NCBI GenBank assembly: GCA_019671005.1
Contig: CM033738.1
Location: forward strand, 17,386,202 to 17,450,201
Source of the DNA: Hibiscus mutabilis
Lineage: Eukaryota > Streptophyta > Magnoliopsida > Malvales > Malvaceae
DNA length: 64,000 nucleotides
Direction of reading: 5' to 3'
Positions 20,378 to 33,160 of the stretch are shown in pieces. The notes beneath the pieces are model-generated. The model worked only from the letters and a program-made list of their open reading frames with translations. It searched no databases and was not told the DNA's origin. The translations under genes and the position numbers were made by a program. Every line of letters begins with the position of its first letter. Position 1 is the first letter of the stretch.

Positions 20378-22993
20378 TGTAACACCCTCGACCCGGATGT
20401 CACATTTAGGACACAAGCCCAAACCCAAAACCATAAAATATATTTTCAAACAGGATCAACCCAACAATTAAGTCATATATCATTTAGAGCCAACGATTAA
20501 AATAAATATACATAAATAAAATATTTCAATGAAGCTCTAATTTAAATTTAAAACATTTGAAGGTATAATTTAAATAATACAATTTCAAATAATAAATACA
20601 AACTCCCACATGTAAGGTCCTATAAACACATAGCCCACTAGACTCAAATACCGTACTCTGAAGATTACCATGTACTAGAATCTCAATCTGATAGTGCTCT
20701 ACGATCCAACAATCAACCTACGCACGGAAACAACGATTCTGGGCGCTAAGCTTACAAAGCTTAGTGGTACACATCTACTCTACTGTACTTCATGCTAATC
20801 ATAAATGTAAGCATGCAAGCTAGTACGAGCAATAAGGAAAGATAAATAAACATATAGCACTACTATAATCGCCTAAACACATGCCACAGAATAAACAACA
20901 TCTCAACAACATAAACATATAGATAAACAAACTAGGAGTGAGGCCCAATGTCACCTGACACTGGGAAACCCACCTATGCTCAGAATCTTACATTGAGCTA
21001 CTCGAAATCTCACATCGAGCGGTATACTCAAAATCTCACATCAAGTCTTCGCTCGAAATCTTATATCGAGCAGGGCTTGAAATCTTACATTGAGCAAATA
21101 TCATCACCCAGAATCTCGTATCGGATAGCCTTCATTTCATCACCTAGATTCTCACATCGGATAGCCTTCATGTGTTGCAACACTCACTCACTGGGTATCC
21201 AGACCCCACCAAATAAACTCTTAACCAAACAAGTGCCCTACCTGGCTCCTAACCATAAACGATCCACCGCAGATCTATTCAAGTGCCCTACCTGGTACAC
21301 AACCATCACACGACCCACCACGGGTCCTTATCGTTGCTATTACAACCAATCAAGCATTACCGAGTTATTACGATTTATGTAAGAGTAATATAATTCATTC
21401 CTACTAATTATTTCCGGCAATCCACATTATCTTATTGACTACAGTAATAACTGCTTTATTAATTATATTCATCGATTTCCATCTCAAACCGACCTTTAAA
21501 CCAATTAGTGTTAGTTATCGGTTTCATAAGCAATTTATCGAGTATTTACCGATATTAGTCCATTGAGCCTGGCAACATCAATATTAATTACGAGGCCCTA
21601 TTCTACCTCCAAAGCTTATGAGAGTCATTATAGTTTGTTACTAGCGCATTTAAATCATTTACTATTAATTACTGATTTTTAAGTATTTAATCGAATATTT
21701 ATCAGCACTGCCCCTAACCAATATTCAATCGAACATATTAATTCATTCCACTGGCACATAAGGCATCACCACATAGCAATCATAAATCAGGTAATCATAC
21801 GAATATCTAGACAATCTTATACGGTCTCTAAGGCTCCTAATAGTCTCAACATTCTCAATAATTACCAAGCCTCGAATATCCACATCATTACATGCTTATT
21901 ACTCATCTCCTAATTTGCAACCACTAACATGCAAGGTATTTACACTAAAGATGCTCATGAAGCATTTTAGAGTTTGAGGTGTACTAACCTTATGCTGACA
22001 TTGGTAAAATCCTTATCCTAGCTCTCAAATATTCCACTTGATCTGATATCCGACCCGATTAATCCTTGCATATCATTAATTATGAAAACGCTTAAATTCT
22101 ATACGCTTTCTATGCTAAGCGAAGGGTTAAACACGTAAAAATAGCTTACCGGGTTCGAATTTGGCAAAACAAACTGCGCCATTAGATTCGAAACGTCAAG
22201 AAACCCTATGGTAGGGTCTCCCAAAAAAAGTCAACGCCGATGGTCAACGATCAATGGCGGCAGACGGCGGTTAACGGTAGTTGACGATAGTCAATGGTCA
22301 ATGGCGGCTGATAGCGGTCAATGATGGTAGCAACAGCAGTCGGTGGCGGTCGGCTTGACTTGGCTCAGGCTGAGTCAGCTCGGCCTGACTCAGCCGAGCT
22401 GGGCCGAGTCCACTCAGCAACTCGGTCCTCTGGTGTAGGGTCACGCCCACGCGCAGCGGCGGCGCGTGACGGCGGCTCTAGTAGCTTCTAGAGACCAAAT
22501 TTCACCGGCTGACAGTTCTCAAACCGGTGAACTCAGTGGTGGCCTTTATTTCTTTATTTGAGCCCTCTAACCCCCTTAAACAGCACAGCCCAAAATTTTC
22601 TCTCTCACCTCTTTCGACGGTAACTCTGACGGTGATGATGTTGGTACCGGTGGACTCGTCTCGGTGAGATGAACACAATGGCGGTGGTGGTGTCGCGATC
22701 GGACGCCTAGATCTCCGTAGATAAGAGTTTGAAATTCTCACCCTAAACTTTTCTCTCTTTCTCTCCCTCTCCCACCATTCTCATCTTTTTCTCTTCTCTT
22801 TCCTCCATCATCTTTTTTCTCTTTCTTTTCAACTACCAACCTTTATTTAAAATTCAAACTAACTTTTTCTTTTAATTTTCTTTTCCCCTTTTTACCCATA
22901 AGCCTAATTACACATTTTTATTTGGGCCCTGAACCCAAGGCCCAAACTCGGGTCCAAGACCCGATTCGCTAATCCAAAATCTGGGTCGTTACA
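20378..22993 (-). mobile_element. LTR copy C: intact 5' LTR of the LARD-like element
   Basis: 2,616 bp from TGTAACACCC to GGGTCGTTACA, next to the PBS. It is the only complete copy and was the reference for copies A and B. It has hairpin repeats at 20978-21170 and GC-rich GTCAACGG-type repeats at 22215-22340. The ORFs at 20948-21382 and 22502-22741 are products of these repeats. The right end cuts a Ty1/copia integrase sequence, showing where the element inserted. Confidence 0.85.
20978..21170 (+). repeat. Tandem hairpin repeats in LTR copy C
   Basis: Units with centre AATCTYACAT or AATCTTATAT and arms GCTCA/TGAGC, CTCG/CGAG, GCTCG/CGAGC and GCTTG/TGAGC. They are homologous to 3775-3945. Confidence 0.65.
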
Positions 22994-23995
22994 CTCTAGG
23001 ATCTAGTTTAAAATTTGAGGGATGACGAATGTGACAAAGATAGTATACCCAAAGACTCGTAATGAAAGATTAGACAAAAGGGGTTTAAAATGAAAAAACT
23101 GTTTAGGGAAGACATCTCGAGGAATTTGAAATTTTAAGGGTTTGCTTGGTATTATATTGATGAGATATGTGGCAGTAAGAATAGCTTCCCCCAAAATAAT
23201 TTAGGAACACTAGCAAAAAAAGGACCTAGCTATCTCTAAAAGATGTTTGTTCTTTCTTTCGACTACCCCATTCTATTGAGGAGAATCAACACAAGAGATG
23301 ATATGTATGATCCCTTTTTCTTGAAGGTAGGATCCTAAAGATCTAATGAAATACCCACTGTCATTATCACTATAAAGAATATGGGTTTTTCTATTAAATT
23401 GAGTTTCTATCATATTTTGAAAATTTTTAAACATTCTCTCAGTTTTAGATTTTTCTCTCACTAAGAAAGTCCAAGTAAGACGAGAATGATCATCGATAAA
23501 GGTAATAAACTACGTAGAGCAATCTATATTTTTTACTCTTAAAAGACCCCAAATGTCATTGTGTACAACGAAAAAAGGATGAGATGATTTGTATAGGGAT
23601 GTTCTATATGTATTTTTTGTGTGTTTAGCAAGGGGACTGATGTCACAAGTAAATAGTTTTAAACTTGTATTAAGAAATAGACTAGGGAACATTTTTGTAA
23701 GGTAATGAAAATTGGGGTGTCCTAACCTGTAATAGTATAGCAAAATGCCTTTAGAAGAATTCAAACCAGTATTTTGAAAACACTTCAATTTAGATGAACA
23801 ACTTGAGTTGGCATGTCTATGTGGAGATGGCTGCCCTTGAATGGTGTAGAGTTCACCATACAACCTAGCACCGCTAATCACCTTCTATGAGTCAATAGCC
23901 TAAAATTCACAAAAACACGAAGAGAACTTAATAGTGCATTATGAATTAGTAGTGAGTTTACTGACAAAGATAAGTTTACAGCCTGAAATTCCTCA
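22994..23995 (-). pseudogene. Ty1/copia polyprotein remnant (gag-pre-integrase and integrase)
   Basis: Read on the minus strand from about 23995: a decayed segment with LIFVSKL, then ISGARLYGELYTIQG, the pre-integrase motif YYRLGHPNFHYL, HNDIWG (first Asp region of the integrase core), YSDNDSGYF (second Asp region; the family usually has DNGxEF), and MGEAILTATYLINIIPS. It ends with a piece resembling FKLDPR. Frames change several times and stops occur, so it is dead. The sequence is cut at 22993 by the LARD-like LTR, so the rest of this copia element should lie beyond the left edge of the window. Confidence 0.82.
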
Positions 23996-24057
23996 AGGCC
24001 CTGGTGCAGTTCTGAAATCCGGGATATTGTTGTTTTACCTTCAATAAAGAGGACATT

Positions 24058-25973
24058 ATGCCCACATTCGAAGAATACTTTGCATTATTCAATCTACGCA
24101 AGGTGAAGAAGAATTGGGTTTATGCTAAACCCCCTAAAAATAAGAATGCACACTTGAGGCTCATATCTTTTGCCGGCATGAACGATGAATGGGTTAAAGG
24201 TCTGATACAGAAAAGATGAGGTATCTTTTCATTTCCTTGGTTGAGCATCCGAAACATAATCCCTAATCATCTGGATATGAAAAAGAGGGTTGATCTCTTG
24301 GCTATAGCGATTTACGGTATGGTTATCTTCCCGAAGGTCTTGGGTAATATTGATGTGGCTTTATTAGACTTCTTTGAACAGTTGAAGAGGGATGTTAATC
24401 CGGTGCTAGCAGTACTAACAAAAACCTTCATCTCTTTAAATGCGTGCCGAAAGATAGAAGGTGTGCGTTTTGGATGGTGTGCCCCTTTGCTCCAGGTTTA
24501 TGGCCTTAGTCATTTATGGAAGTGTCTGACTTTGACTCTGTCTAATATGTTTTCCCTGAACTTCTCTTCGCTCAGAGAGTTTCTGGAAAAAGAATGGCCG
24601 ATAGCTAAGAAGGGCAAATAGGTTGACATTTTCAAAGACCGGCGGGATCAGGATATCGTATGGAGAGTTTTGTGGATGGGTCATACCAAGGTTTTGTACA
24701 AGTGTAGAGAGTATGATCATCTAATGCTACTAGGCCTATGGGGTGGAATTGGTTGTGCTCCTTTATTGGTGTCACGACAATATGGATCTCGACAGTTCAT
24801 CCCTTTCACTACCGGTCTTGGTTTGTCTGAGTTTAAGTTCGAGGGGGAATTCAAAGAGAAGATCCAAACTATTAATGACTCGTAGAAGAACTATTACCTT
24901 ATGGAGATTGAACATGACAGTCAATGTATGTTTACCCCCGACTATGACATATGGAGGTATGTCAGGGTGAATGATAAAATCTTGCCACCTACTCCGGGGC
25001 AGGCTAAGTCCTTGGAGGAACATCTAAAGGTGGTCCCGTTTGAAGCTGATATTCTGAGAGCCAAATTGAAAAGGGCCAAGGCTGAGATTGAAGACCTACA
25101 AAGCCAGCATACGAATGACTTATTTGAGGCAAATCTAGATGTAGACAAGTATAAGGGAGAGACAGATCGGGTAGTGAAGATGTATAAGGACCTAGAAGCA
25201 AAATTTGAGATTTAAAGGGTAGATTTTCTCAAATTTCAGGCTACAGTCCAAAATACCGATTTGAGAAAAACTCCAGAGCAATGGAGGCAAGAAATTGAGC
25301 AAGCTGTGGTAAAAGAAAAAGAGCACGACAAGAGAGAAGTTGAAAAATACAAATGATTACTGATAGAGGAGAAGAAGGGAAAACAAGAGGTCAAGAATGA
25401 AAATAACAAAAGGGTCCTCGAAAAAGAAAAAGAAAATATAGTTGCATGGAAGAGAAGGCCCATAACAACAAGATCCGTTCGTTTAAGTTACAGACAATAT
25501 GTGATGAGACCAGTAAGAAGCTAAAATAGAGCCATGCCTTCGTTGCTGAGTTATAAGCCAAGATAACAGACTTGAATCATTCGTTGCACAGGTTCTAGAA
25601 TCATCATACTTATATTGAACTCTAGGCTAGTCTTAGTGAGAATGATACATTAAAAAATCAAGTGAAAGCTATGAAAAGCATTATTCAGGAGCACAGAACG
25701 AAGATTTTGGTTCTTGAAGATATCAACGAAGAGGGCAATGACTACTGGTTTACTCGACTTAGAGAGAATGCCAGAAGGTTCTAAGAACGAGATAAATTTA
25801 ACAAGAGCGTCATGACCCAGATACAAGACGTAGCTAAGCTTGTGATGATGTTAGCTACATAAGCTACGGCTCTTCACTTTTACATTAGGCCAGTGGGAGA
25901 AGTGGGACCAAGACTCCTATGGTTGATTGAAGAAATCAAGGAGTTGGGTGCTCGGGCTGAGATGTACTCTTAG
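24058..25973 (+). pseudogene. DUF7745-like domain plus long coiled coil, retroelement ORF, interrupted by stops
   Basis: From ATG 24058 one frame runs to about 25450 with in-frame stops near 24217, at 24619, 24883, 25213 and near 25356. A frame change then leads to the end near 25973. The first ~270 codons contain PNHLDMKKRVDLLAIAIYG, VIFPKVLGNIDVALLDFFEQL and a conserved Cys/Trp-rich region. I recognise this as the DUF7745 domain found in many Malvaceae retroelement-associated proteins. The rest is charged heptad-like coiled coil (residues about 320-620), e.g. LRAKLKRAKAEIEDLQSQ. Position upstream of a Tat/Ogre integrase tail and LTR suggests it was the element's first ORF. The precise function is unknown; a gag-like structural role is only a guess. 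Confidence 0.65.
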
Positions 25974-27884
25974 AAAAGTCAAAATCTTTTGTAATAAGAA
26001 CTTTTGGCATCCAACAAGAACTACTTCTAGAGCAATTATCTTAATGGAATTGATGGCCCTTCGCCTGTATTCATGCATTTGCATTTTGTATGTTTGTTGT
26101 TTATTTGCATTGGTTTATGTTTTTTAAATTATTACATACATTCATATATAATAAAGGAATTATTTATGGTAAAATTAAAAAAATAAAAGAGGAAAATTTC
26201 ACATAAACACGATACCCAAGCAATGGTCATTGAAGACATGTCGTCAGCTTCAGAATTAAATCGTAAGAATACGCGAGCTTTTTAGGATGTTGTTACCTAG
26301 ATAGCAGTCATGTTAGGGTTTTGGGACCTATATAAAGAGAAAGCAACTGATGCCATTGAAGACCTGTCAGGAATTACCTATACTCACTTTGGGAATCAAG
26401 GAAAGAAATATGATGAGTACCTTGTAGCCTGAACAACTTCAATAGTAGAATCTTGTCGAAAAGTATACTTCTTGAGCTATGCTGGAATTCACCCATGCTT
26501 TCTTGGAATAATGATCAATGATTTTACTGGAAAATGGTGGAGTCATACCTAGAACCAACCCTTTGCTTTTTCCCGCAAGCATTAGGGATCTTTTGTAAGG
26601 GCTTTTATGTTATTCTACTTGTGTAGAAGATGCATTCCCTTTAATTTTCTCAAGTGGCAAACATTTCATGTTTTCTCTTTTCAATTTTTCATCAATTTCT
26701 CTTTTAAAATACATATTCTTTGTAGAATTCCCATTATTGATTGTATGAATGATTATTAGATCTAATACCGAGATGGAAGGGCAATAAATTGTGTTCAAGA
26801 TTAATGGGAGATCCCATAAACAGATTTTGAGTGATTTTCCTCTCAGACATTGTTGTTAAGGTCTTTGAATAAAGTGATAACTCTAAAACATCTACCAACT
26901 AAAGACGGCTTCTCTTCAATGATATCTGTGTGTGAAATTACATTTGGCATTCCTTTATTTTCCTTCACGAATAAGAAAAATCCTTTGTGGTCCCCTTTTG
27001 AGCTGGATTTTTTTTTTGTGATTGAACCCCAACCAATGATCACTCCCTACACTGGGGGGCAAAGAGGATGAAAGGTTGTTCGTAAGCAAGAAAGAAAACA
27101 TGTCAGATCAAGAATGTCCTAAATTCAAAATAAAAGGACAAAAAGCAAAAGGAAAACAAAAAGTAAAAAAAGAAAAAGAAAAGAAAGAAATGAAAGCTGG
27201 AATACGAAGAAAAATTTGAAATAGGAGAAAAACATGTGCGGAATCCTTTATATGAGACATGTGCCAGAAAGGGAAATGAGCTCTAGGGTGAAAACCCAAA
27301 ATGGGCAGTCTAGAGTGATCCAAAGAATAAAAGAATGGATAATTCATCAAGAAAGATTGATCCTTAGTTTAATCACCGTTAAGCATGTATTTGAGCCTAT
27401 ATATCTTTTTTTTGTAACCCAAGCTTAGCCTACATTACAAGCCTTAAAAGACCATTTGGATCACATATGAATATCTGAGGAAAGAAGTTTGTTTTCAGAA
27501 TACATTCCACCTAATTGAGTTAACCTTTCTTCATGGACCCCAAACTTCTAATATCTGATTGAGATTAGAAAAGTAGGAAAACTAAAATTTGGGGAGAGGG
27601 TGAGTTAAAGTGAGCCACCTAAAAGCGGGACTCTATCCGGTTGATGGATTCATGAATCATTCATACTATGAATTTTGGGGCATCTAACTTTGCTCTTTTC
27701 CATGTTTGCCATGACTTTTTTATTTGAACCCTCATTTCTAGCCTTTTTTTAAATCCTCATTTCTAGCCTTTTATTTTTCTTTAAATCCTCACTGCTAACC
27801 ATTTTCTTGCATATTACAAGTAAAGTGACATGGATTCATAAAAAATAAAGGTTTTTTTTATATTGATTCCAAAATCCAGGAGCG
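25974..27884 (+). other. Decayed interior of the Tat/Ogre-like element, little recognisable
   Basis: About 1.9 kb of AT-rich sequence. Around 26350-26540 there are short open pieces (e.g. GNQGKKYDEYLVA) that I cannot assign. A-rich tracts such as 27120-27200 give low-complexity ORFs. The reverse transcriptase and most of the integrase of a Tat element are missing from this span, implying a large deletion. Two similar AAAACCCxxAAxGGGC blocks (near 27290 and 28440) hint at rearranged 3' non-coding sequence. Confidence 0.5.
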
Positions 27885-28310
27885 ATTGTTTACCATCGCA
27901 TCAAAAGATAATAGGGGCAACACCGCCTTCATTAGTTTATGGGGTAAAAGGTTAAGTTGCCAATCAAGGTTGAAATTTCATCTCTTCGTGTTTTGATGGA
28001 AGCAAAACTAGGAGAAGCAGAGTGGGTCCAAGCAAGATATGATCAGTTCAATTGTCCAATGAAAAAGGTGTTGAAAGTCATATGCCATGGTTAGGGAAAT
28101 CAGAGAAGAACGACATGAGTTCACGAAAAAAGTTCATCCAAGAAAAAATTTCGTATTAGGAAAAATTTTGCCAACTCAAAGAGATTCTCAGGGAAAATGA
28201 ACGACTAACTAAAAGAAGGCTTTCTCAAAAAGAATATTGATCTTGGTCGAGATGGATAGAAATGAGCTTCATAATCCGATGAATTCAGAAGTTTTATGCT
28301 TCAAAAGAAG
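27885..28310 (+). pseudogene. Tat/Ogre integrase C-terminal remnant
   Basis: Pieces in shifting frames match the tail of Tat-lineage pol: SLVYG (27930), VEISSLRVLMEAKLGEAEWVQARYDQ-like residues (27975-28065), ICHG (28080), KILPTQRDSQGK (28160-28190), then FSKRILILVEMDRNELHNPMNSE. Several frameshifts and stops show it is dead. It orients the element as plus. Confidence 0.7.
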
Positions 28311-29339
28311 ATGAAAAAAAGAAAAATGAAAAAGAAAAAAAAAGAAAAAAATAAAATTATCGAAAGGCAAAAACCCGCAAAGGGCGCCTTAGATATGAAA
28401 AAAGAAAAAAGAAAAAGAGGGGTTCAAGATGAAAACCTGCAAAGGGCGTCTTGAAACCAAAAGAGGATTCGAGTTGAAAAACCGTAAAGGGCGGCTCGAA
28501 TAGTTTATGGATTAGGCAAGAAGCAAATAAATCTCTTGGAAACTTGGCATCTTGGAAGGAATTTCGTGTCCTCATACCTCATCGACTTGGAAAAGGTAGC
28601 ACATGGCAATTTTTGGTGTTCCAACTTAAGAAGTTTTGGCCGGTGGGGCACGCCCAGAGTAGGGCAATTTGCATTGGCCAAGGATGTCAGGCCGTCAATG
28701 TTAATAAGCATAAGAGGAAGCTAAGAAAACGCTAGTATCATTCAAAGACGTTCAAGGTAGAAATAAGGTTTGTTGAAAGAACTTACATGCAAGCGGTTCA
28801 AAGAGCCCTGCAAGGGCAAGCATTTGAGAACTCACAAGAAGCCTCGAGGATACTTGATATTATTTTATTGCAACATGATTGCTAAATCTTCTCCCACAAT
28901 GAGAATAATTTTGCAGACAATGGAAGAGATGTCCAGTGATGTTAAAGCTTTCATTCAAGCTTCTGGGAGAATGTAAGATACTTTTTTTCTCTCAACCAGA
29001 CAAAGGCTAAAAGAGTGTTGAAGAATATAAGGATAAAAAGTCAATCCTCCCAACCAGGAAAGCAAGATTGAGTGAGAAAATGTGCAAAGCTCAGACTTTT
29101 TTCTCTGAAGTAAATAGATACAAATAACAAATAGCTAGCATGATTGTCTATCTGGGTTGAACAAGCAAATGCGCACAGAAGCGAAGACGAGAAATCCCAT
29201 AAGTATAAAGGAAAAATCTAAAAAAAGATAAAAGAGAAAGGTTTAAGAACAAAAAATGAACAAAAAGGTCATGCATTCATGTGTTAGGCATCTCTAGGAG
29301 CATACTCATCATAATTATAGTGTTTGTTTGACAGGTATG
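28311..29339 (+). repeat. Tat/Ogre 3' untranslated region with AAAACCCGCAAAGGGC repeats
   Basis: At 28350-28500 a block like AAAACCYGCAAAGGGCG recurs three times, each between purine-rich linkers. The stretch 28500-29339 has no recognised gene. Small ORFs at 28505-28735 overlap each other in different frames and look accidental. Confidence 0.5.
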
Positions 29340-30020
29340 AAATTGCTTATCTATTCGAACATGAGGAGAATAGAACCTGCATATCCATTCGTACATGAGG
29401 AGAATGGAACTCTTTTTTTTGAACTTGCTTATCTATTCGAACATGGGGAGAATAGAACCTGCATATCCATTCGTGCATGAGGAGAATGGAACATTTTTTG
29501 AAATTGCTTATCTATTCGAGCACGAGGAGAATAAAACCTGCATATCCATTCGTGCATGAGGGGAATGGAACCCTTTTTTTGAACCTGCTTATCTATTCGA
29601 GCATGAGGAGAATAGAACTTGCATATCCATTCGTGCATGGGAGAATGGAACCCTTTTTTGAACCTGCTTATCTATTCGAGCATGAGGAGAATAGAGCCTG
29701 CATATCTATTCGTGCATGAGGAGAATGGAACCATTTTTTGAACCTGTTTATCTATTCGAGCGTGAGGAGAATAGAACCCGCCTATCCATTCGGGCATAAG
29801 GAGAGTAGAACTTGCTTATCTATTTGAGCATGAGGAGAATAGAACTCGTCTATCCATTCGGGCACGAGGAGAGTGGAACCTGCTTATCTATTCGAGCATG
29901 AGGAGAATAGAACTCGTCCATCCATTCGGGCATGAAGAGAGTGGAACTTGGTTTATCTATTCGAGCATGAAGAGAATAGAACCCGCATATCCATTCAGGC
30001 GCAAAGAGAATGAAACCTTA
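29340..30020 (+). repeat. Minisatellite of about 18 alternating hairpin half-units before the PPT
   Basis: Units of about 25 bp, 34-50 bp apart, alternate between arms TCTATTC/GAATAGA and TCCATTC/GAATGGA around a loop like GAGCATGAGGA or GTGCATGAGGA. First examples are 29350-29374 and 29384-29408. Tandem repeats at this position are usual for Tat/Ogre elements. ORFs on both strands here are repeat-derived. Confidence 0.85.
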
Positions 30021-30097
30021 TTTACAATCAATGAAAATTAGTGCCTTTTGTTCTTTGCTCTATCCCTGTTTTACTGGAATGAGCAAAGAGGGGCAGT

Positions 30098-32165
30098 TGT
30101 TGTCACTAAATTTTCACCCTCCATTTTATTTATATATTTATTTATTTACTATGATTATTAGGGTATTATTATTATATTAATCATATATAGTAACTAGTCT
30201 TATTATTAGAATAAAACCAATAAAAATAATAAAGGGTCTAATTTAAATAAGGGTCATTTAATTTTTAAATTTAGCCCAAATATAGAAACTTAATTGATTT
30301 TTTTTATTTCCTCATGTGTAGCAAATTATTAACCTTTGGATCCAAATAAGATCCAAAGGTCCAGATTAGATCATGAAGGAAAAGAGGGTCAACACCTAAC
30401 ATGTGGGCCCCACGCGTCATCCTTGCATGCTTTCCTGCCTCCAGCTTTCAGCCTGCACAATTTGAAGGAAGTAATTGATTCAAAATTGAATCAAATGGAG
30501 AAACAATGGCAGCTGCAAAACACGCAGCAAAGGAAAAAAAAAAGAAAAAAGATTGAGCTGTATTCGAATGAAAAAGGAAGCATGAATCAAATCAAAATTT
30601 TGGGAAATAATTTCACCCGAATTTTAGGGATTATTTCTATTTTTTTCTTTGTAATTTTGGTAGTAAAACCCTTATATAAATCACCCATCCCCTCTTGAAA
30701 TTGGCACCAAGAATTGTTACGAAAATACACTGAAAATTGGAGGAGTACTACATTGTGTACTGATTTTTTTCAAGAGAAATATAAGAAGCATTCAAGCAAG
30801 CTTAGGTATTTTTTTCGTTTTTATTTTAATTTTTTTATGTTTGATTCGAATATATATTCTTACCTTTGTTTTTGAGTTTTAAATCGAGATTCGAATCTCG
30901 CTGAAAAATATGGTTTTCCGTCGCCGGTATGAGGCGGGCGGCTGCCAATATGGTGGTGGACTACCGGAGTTCTTCATGCTTGAAGAACATGATGAACACT
31001 TGAGATAATTTTAGAAAGGAGCCTTTGATCCAAAATCTTTAAAAGAAAAAAATAAAAGGTGTTTATAAAAGTTGGATTTTATACCCACATATTTTAAAAT
31101 AAATTAGGTTAATTACATTCATTAAATCCCTCCGCCCTATTTGTTTATTCCGCAAAGCGTCATATTTTCAAACGTTTCAATTTGGTCAACATTTCCTTTA
31201 AAATCTTGCCTTTGTTTTATTTCTTTGTTTAATTTGGTCATTTTTTATTTGTTTCCAATTCAAATTTTCTAGTTATTATTAAACCTTTTTTTTTAAAATA
31301 GGTTTTACTATTAATTAAGTTTTTTATTTGTAAAATTTTATAAAATTGGCTCATGTACCTAGTGTTAATTCGATTTAGGAAATATTTTTTAAAATGATAG
31401 TATATTTTTTATTTACCTAATTACTTTTCTTGTGTTCATTTAATTTCATATTTTTATGATTTGTTAATTATTTTTCCTAATATTTTAAAATACTAGTCTC
31501 TTTAATTAAAGCTTTAGTTTAGGTAAAAACTCCTAAGTTTAGGTTCTTAAGATCCTAGTTAGAGCCTCAAATTTGAATAAAATTCTCTTCACATCAAATT
31601 AATAAAACACACTTAATTATATTTAAACCCCAATAGATAAAATTTACTTAGACAATTCCTTAGGCTAATAATCACTAACATAGGATAAATAAAAGCTACC
31701 ACACATTAATTGTCTCAGTTTGCTTGTTAATAAAAGTGAAACATAATTAATGCGGTGTCCTACCAAAAGGAGATGACAGGTTAGCGCCAGAAATATTAGC
31801 GGTGATTAGAGTTCATTCTTCGGACAGTGGGGCCGTTAAAATGGAACCATATTCATAAATGGACAATAAGTTAAATTCCATGTGAACTTGCAAATTCTAA
31901 CATTAAAACGTTTTGTAATCGGCTAGGTACCAATTTTAGGGCGTTGTGGGGTGTTAATCTTTCTCCACACGTAACCGACTCCCGAACCCGTTTTTGTGTT
32001 TTTCGTAGACAAAAATGTTGTTTTAATGAAATAAAATGATTTTATTAAAATAACCCGTTTTTAGGTGATCTAATCATACCTTTTAAAAAGATTGGTGGCG
32101 ACTCCGTTGTTTTGTCTTTTTTTAAAAAAAAAAATATCAAGACCCCTTTAAAAGAGGTTGCGACA
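30098..32165 (+). mobile_element. 3' LTR of the Tat/Ogre-like element
   Basis: Begins TGTTGTCACTAAA right after the purine tract CAAAGAGGGGCAG (30084-30096) and ends AGAGGTTGCGACA. A TATA candidate CTTATATAAATC lies near 30670. The U5-like end has ACCGACTCCCGAACCC and GGTGGCGACTCC, as in the LTR at 403-3292. No matching 5' LTR is in the window: the left end is lost or truncated against the copia remnant near 24000. The 120-codon ORF at 30336-30698 lies in the LTR and is not a known protein. Confidence 0.8.
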
Positions 32166-32657
32166 GGGGTAAATCTAATCAGTTGATCCAATAATTTAGA
32201 TATTCGATTCGTTTTTTATTTTTCGATAATTCAGATTAATATTTGAGAAAAAAATGGAAAATCGAATCAAAATATTTTGAATTTTAGATTATCTAAAAAT
32301 TTGGAAAAAAAAACAAAGGGACTTGTGTTATATTACGTTTAATTGTTATTTTGGTCTTTCACTTTTGACTATATTCAAATTTTGCACAATTACTTATAAT
32401 TTTTACCTTTCAAGTTCTATTTTTATTCAATTTGATCCATTAGCATGTTTATTTTTTATTTGGTATTAGTTTTGTCATTTATTTATTGGATTATATATAT
32501 ATATATTTATAATTATATTATATTTTATTATTATAAAACACTACTATTATTTTAGGGTAGTAAATAGAAATTTATTTTATTATAATAATTATTATACATT
32601 ATATTTTTCTATTTTATCATATTTATTACCACATATATTATTAATTTTTTTACAATG

Positions 32658-32695
<38 letters not shown>

Positions 32696-33152
32696 GTTGA
32701 GAGTTGAGAGTATTGTAGTAGGTTTATTTTGAACCTTTACTATTTGTTTTATGTGTTATTGAAACATGTAATGTGTTTATTTTAACCTCTTTGAGTGTTG
32801 GATTTAAGAATTAAGATGTTTATCATATATATATATATGGAATATAATAGAGGTCTAGAGAATGTTAAATAATGTCATAAAATATAAAATTTAAATATAT
32901 GAGTTTTTTTGTCAAACCGAATCATGTTCAGATTTAAACTTTTAAATGTCGGTTCTCAAAATTTGAATATTCAATTTTTTCGGACGATAGACAAGTACTA
33001 AAATGGTTAAAGAAACTGGGGCTTATAAGGTTCAAGGGTATCTTAGTCGCACCATTATCAGTTAGATAGTTTATCATTTGATTCATTTAAATAAATAATT
33101 TTTTAATGAATTTTATTTTCATAATTAATTAAAATAAAGATATATTTTGACA
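32166..33152. other. AT-rich intergenic DNA with microsatellites
   Basis: No gene is seen. There is an (ATT)n run at about 32658-32695 and short (AT)n runs at 32490-32505 and 32828-32840. Confidence 0.7.
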
Positions 33153-33160
33153 AAAAAATG

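Noticed and set aside
20948..21382. 144-codon ORF
   Set aside because: Translation of LTR hairpin repeats (repeated SYIE-like units), not protein-like.
29429..29719. ORFs on both strands with repeating peptide units
   Set aside because: Consequence of the minisatellite having no stops in these frames.
29340..30020. CRISPR-like repeat array
   Set aside because: Repeats are degenerate, with no unique spacers, in plant nuclear DNA; a retroelement minisatellite.
30336..30698. 120-codon ORF
   Set aside because: Inside the U3-like part of a Tat/Ogre LTR; crosses the TATA candidate; no motif.
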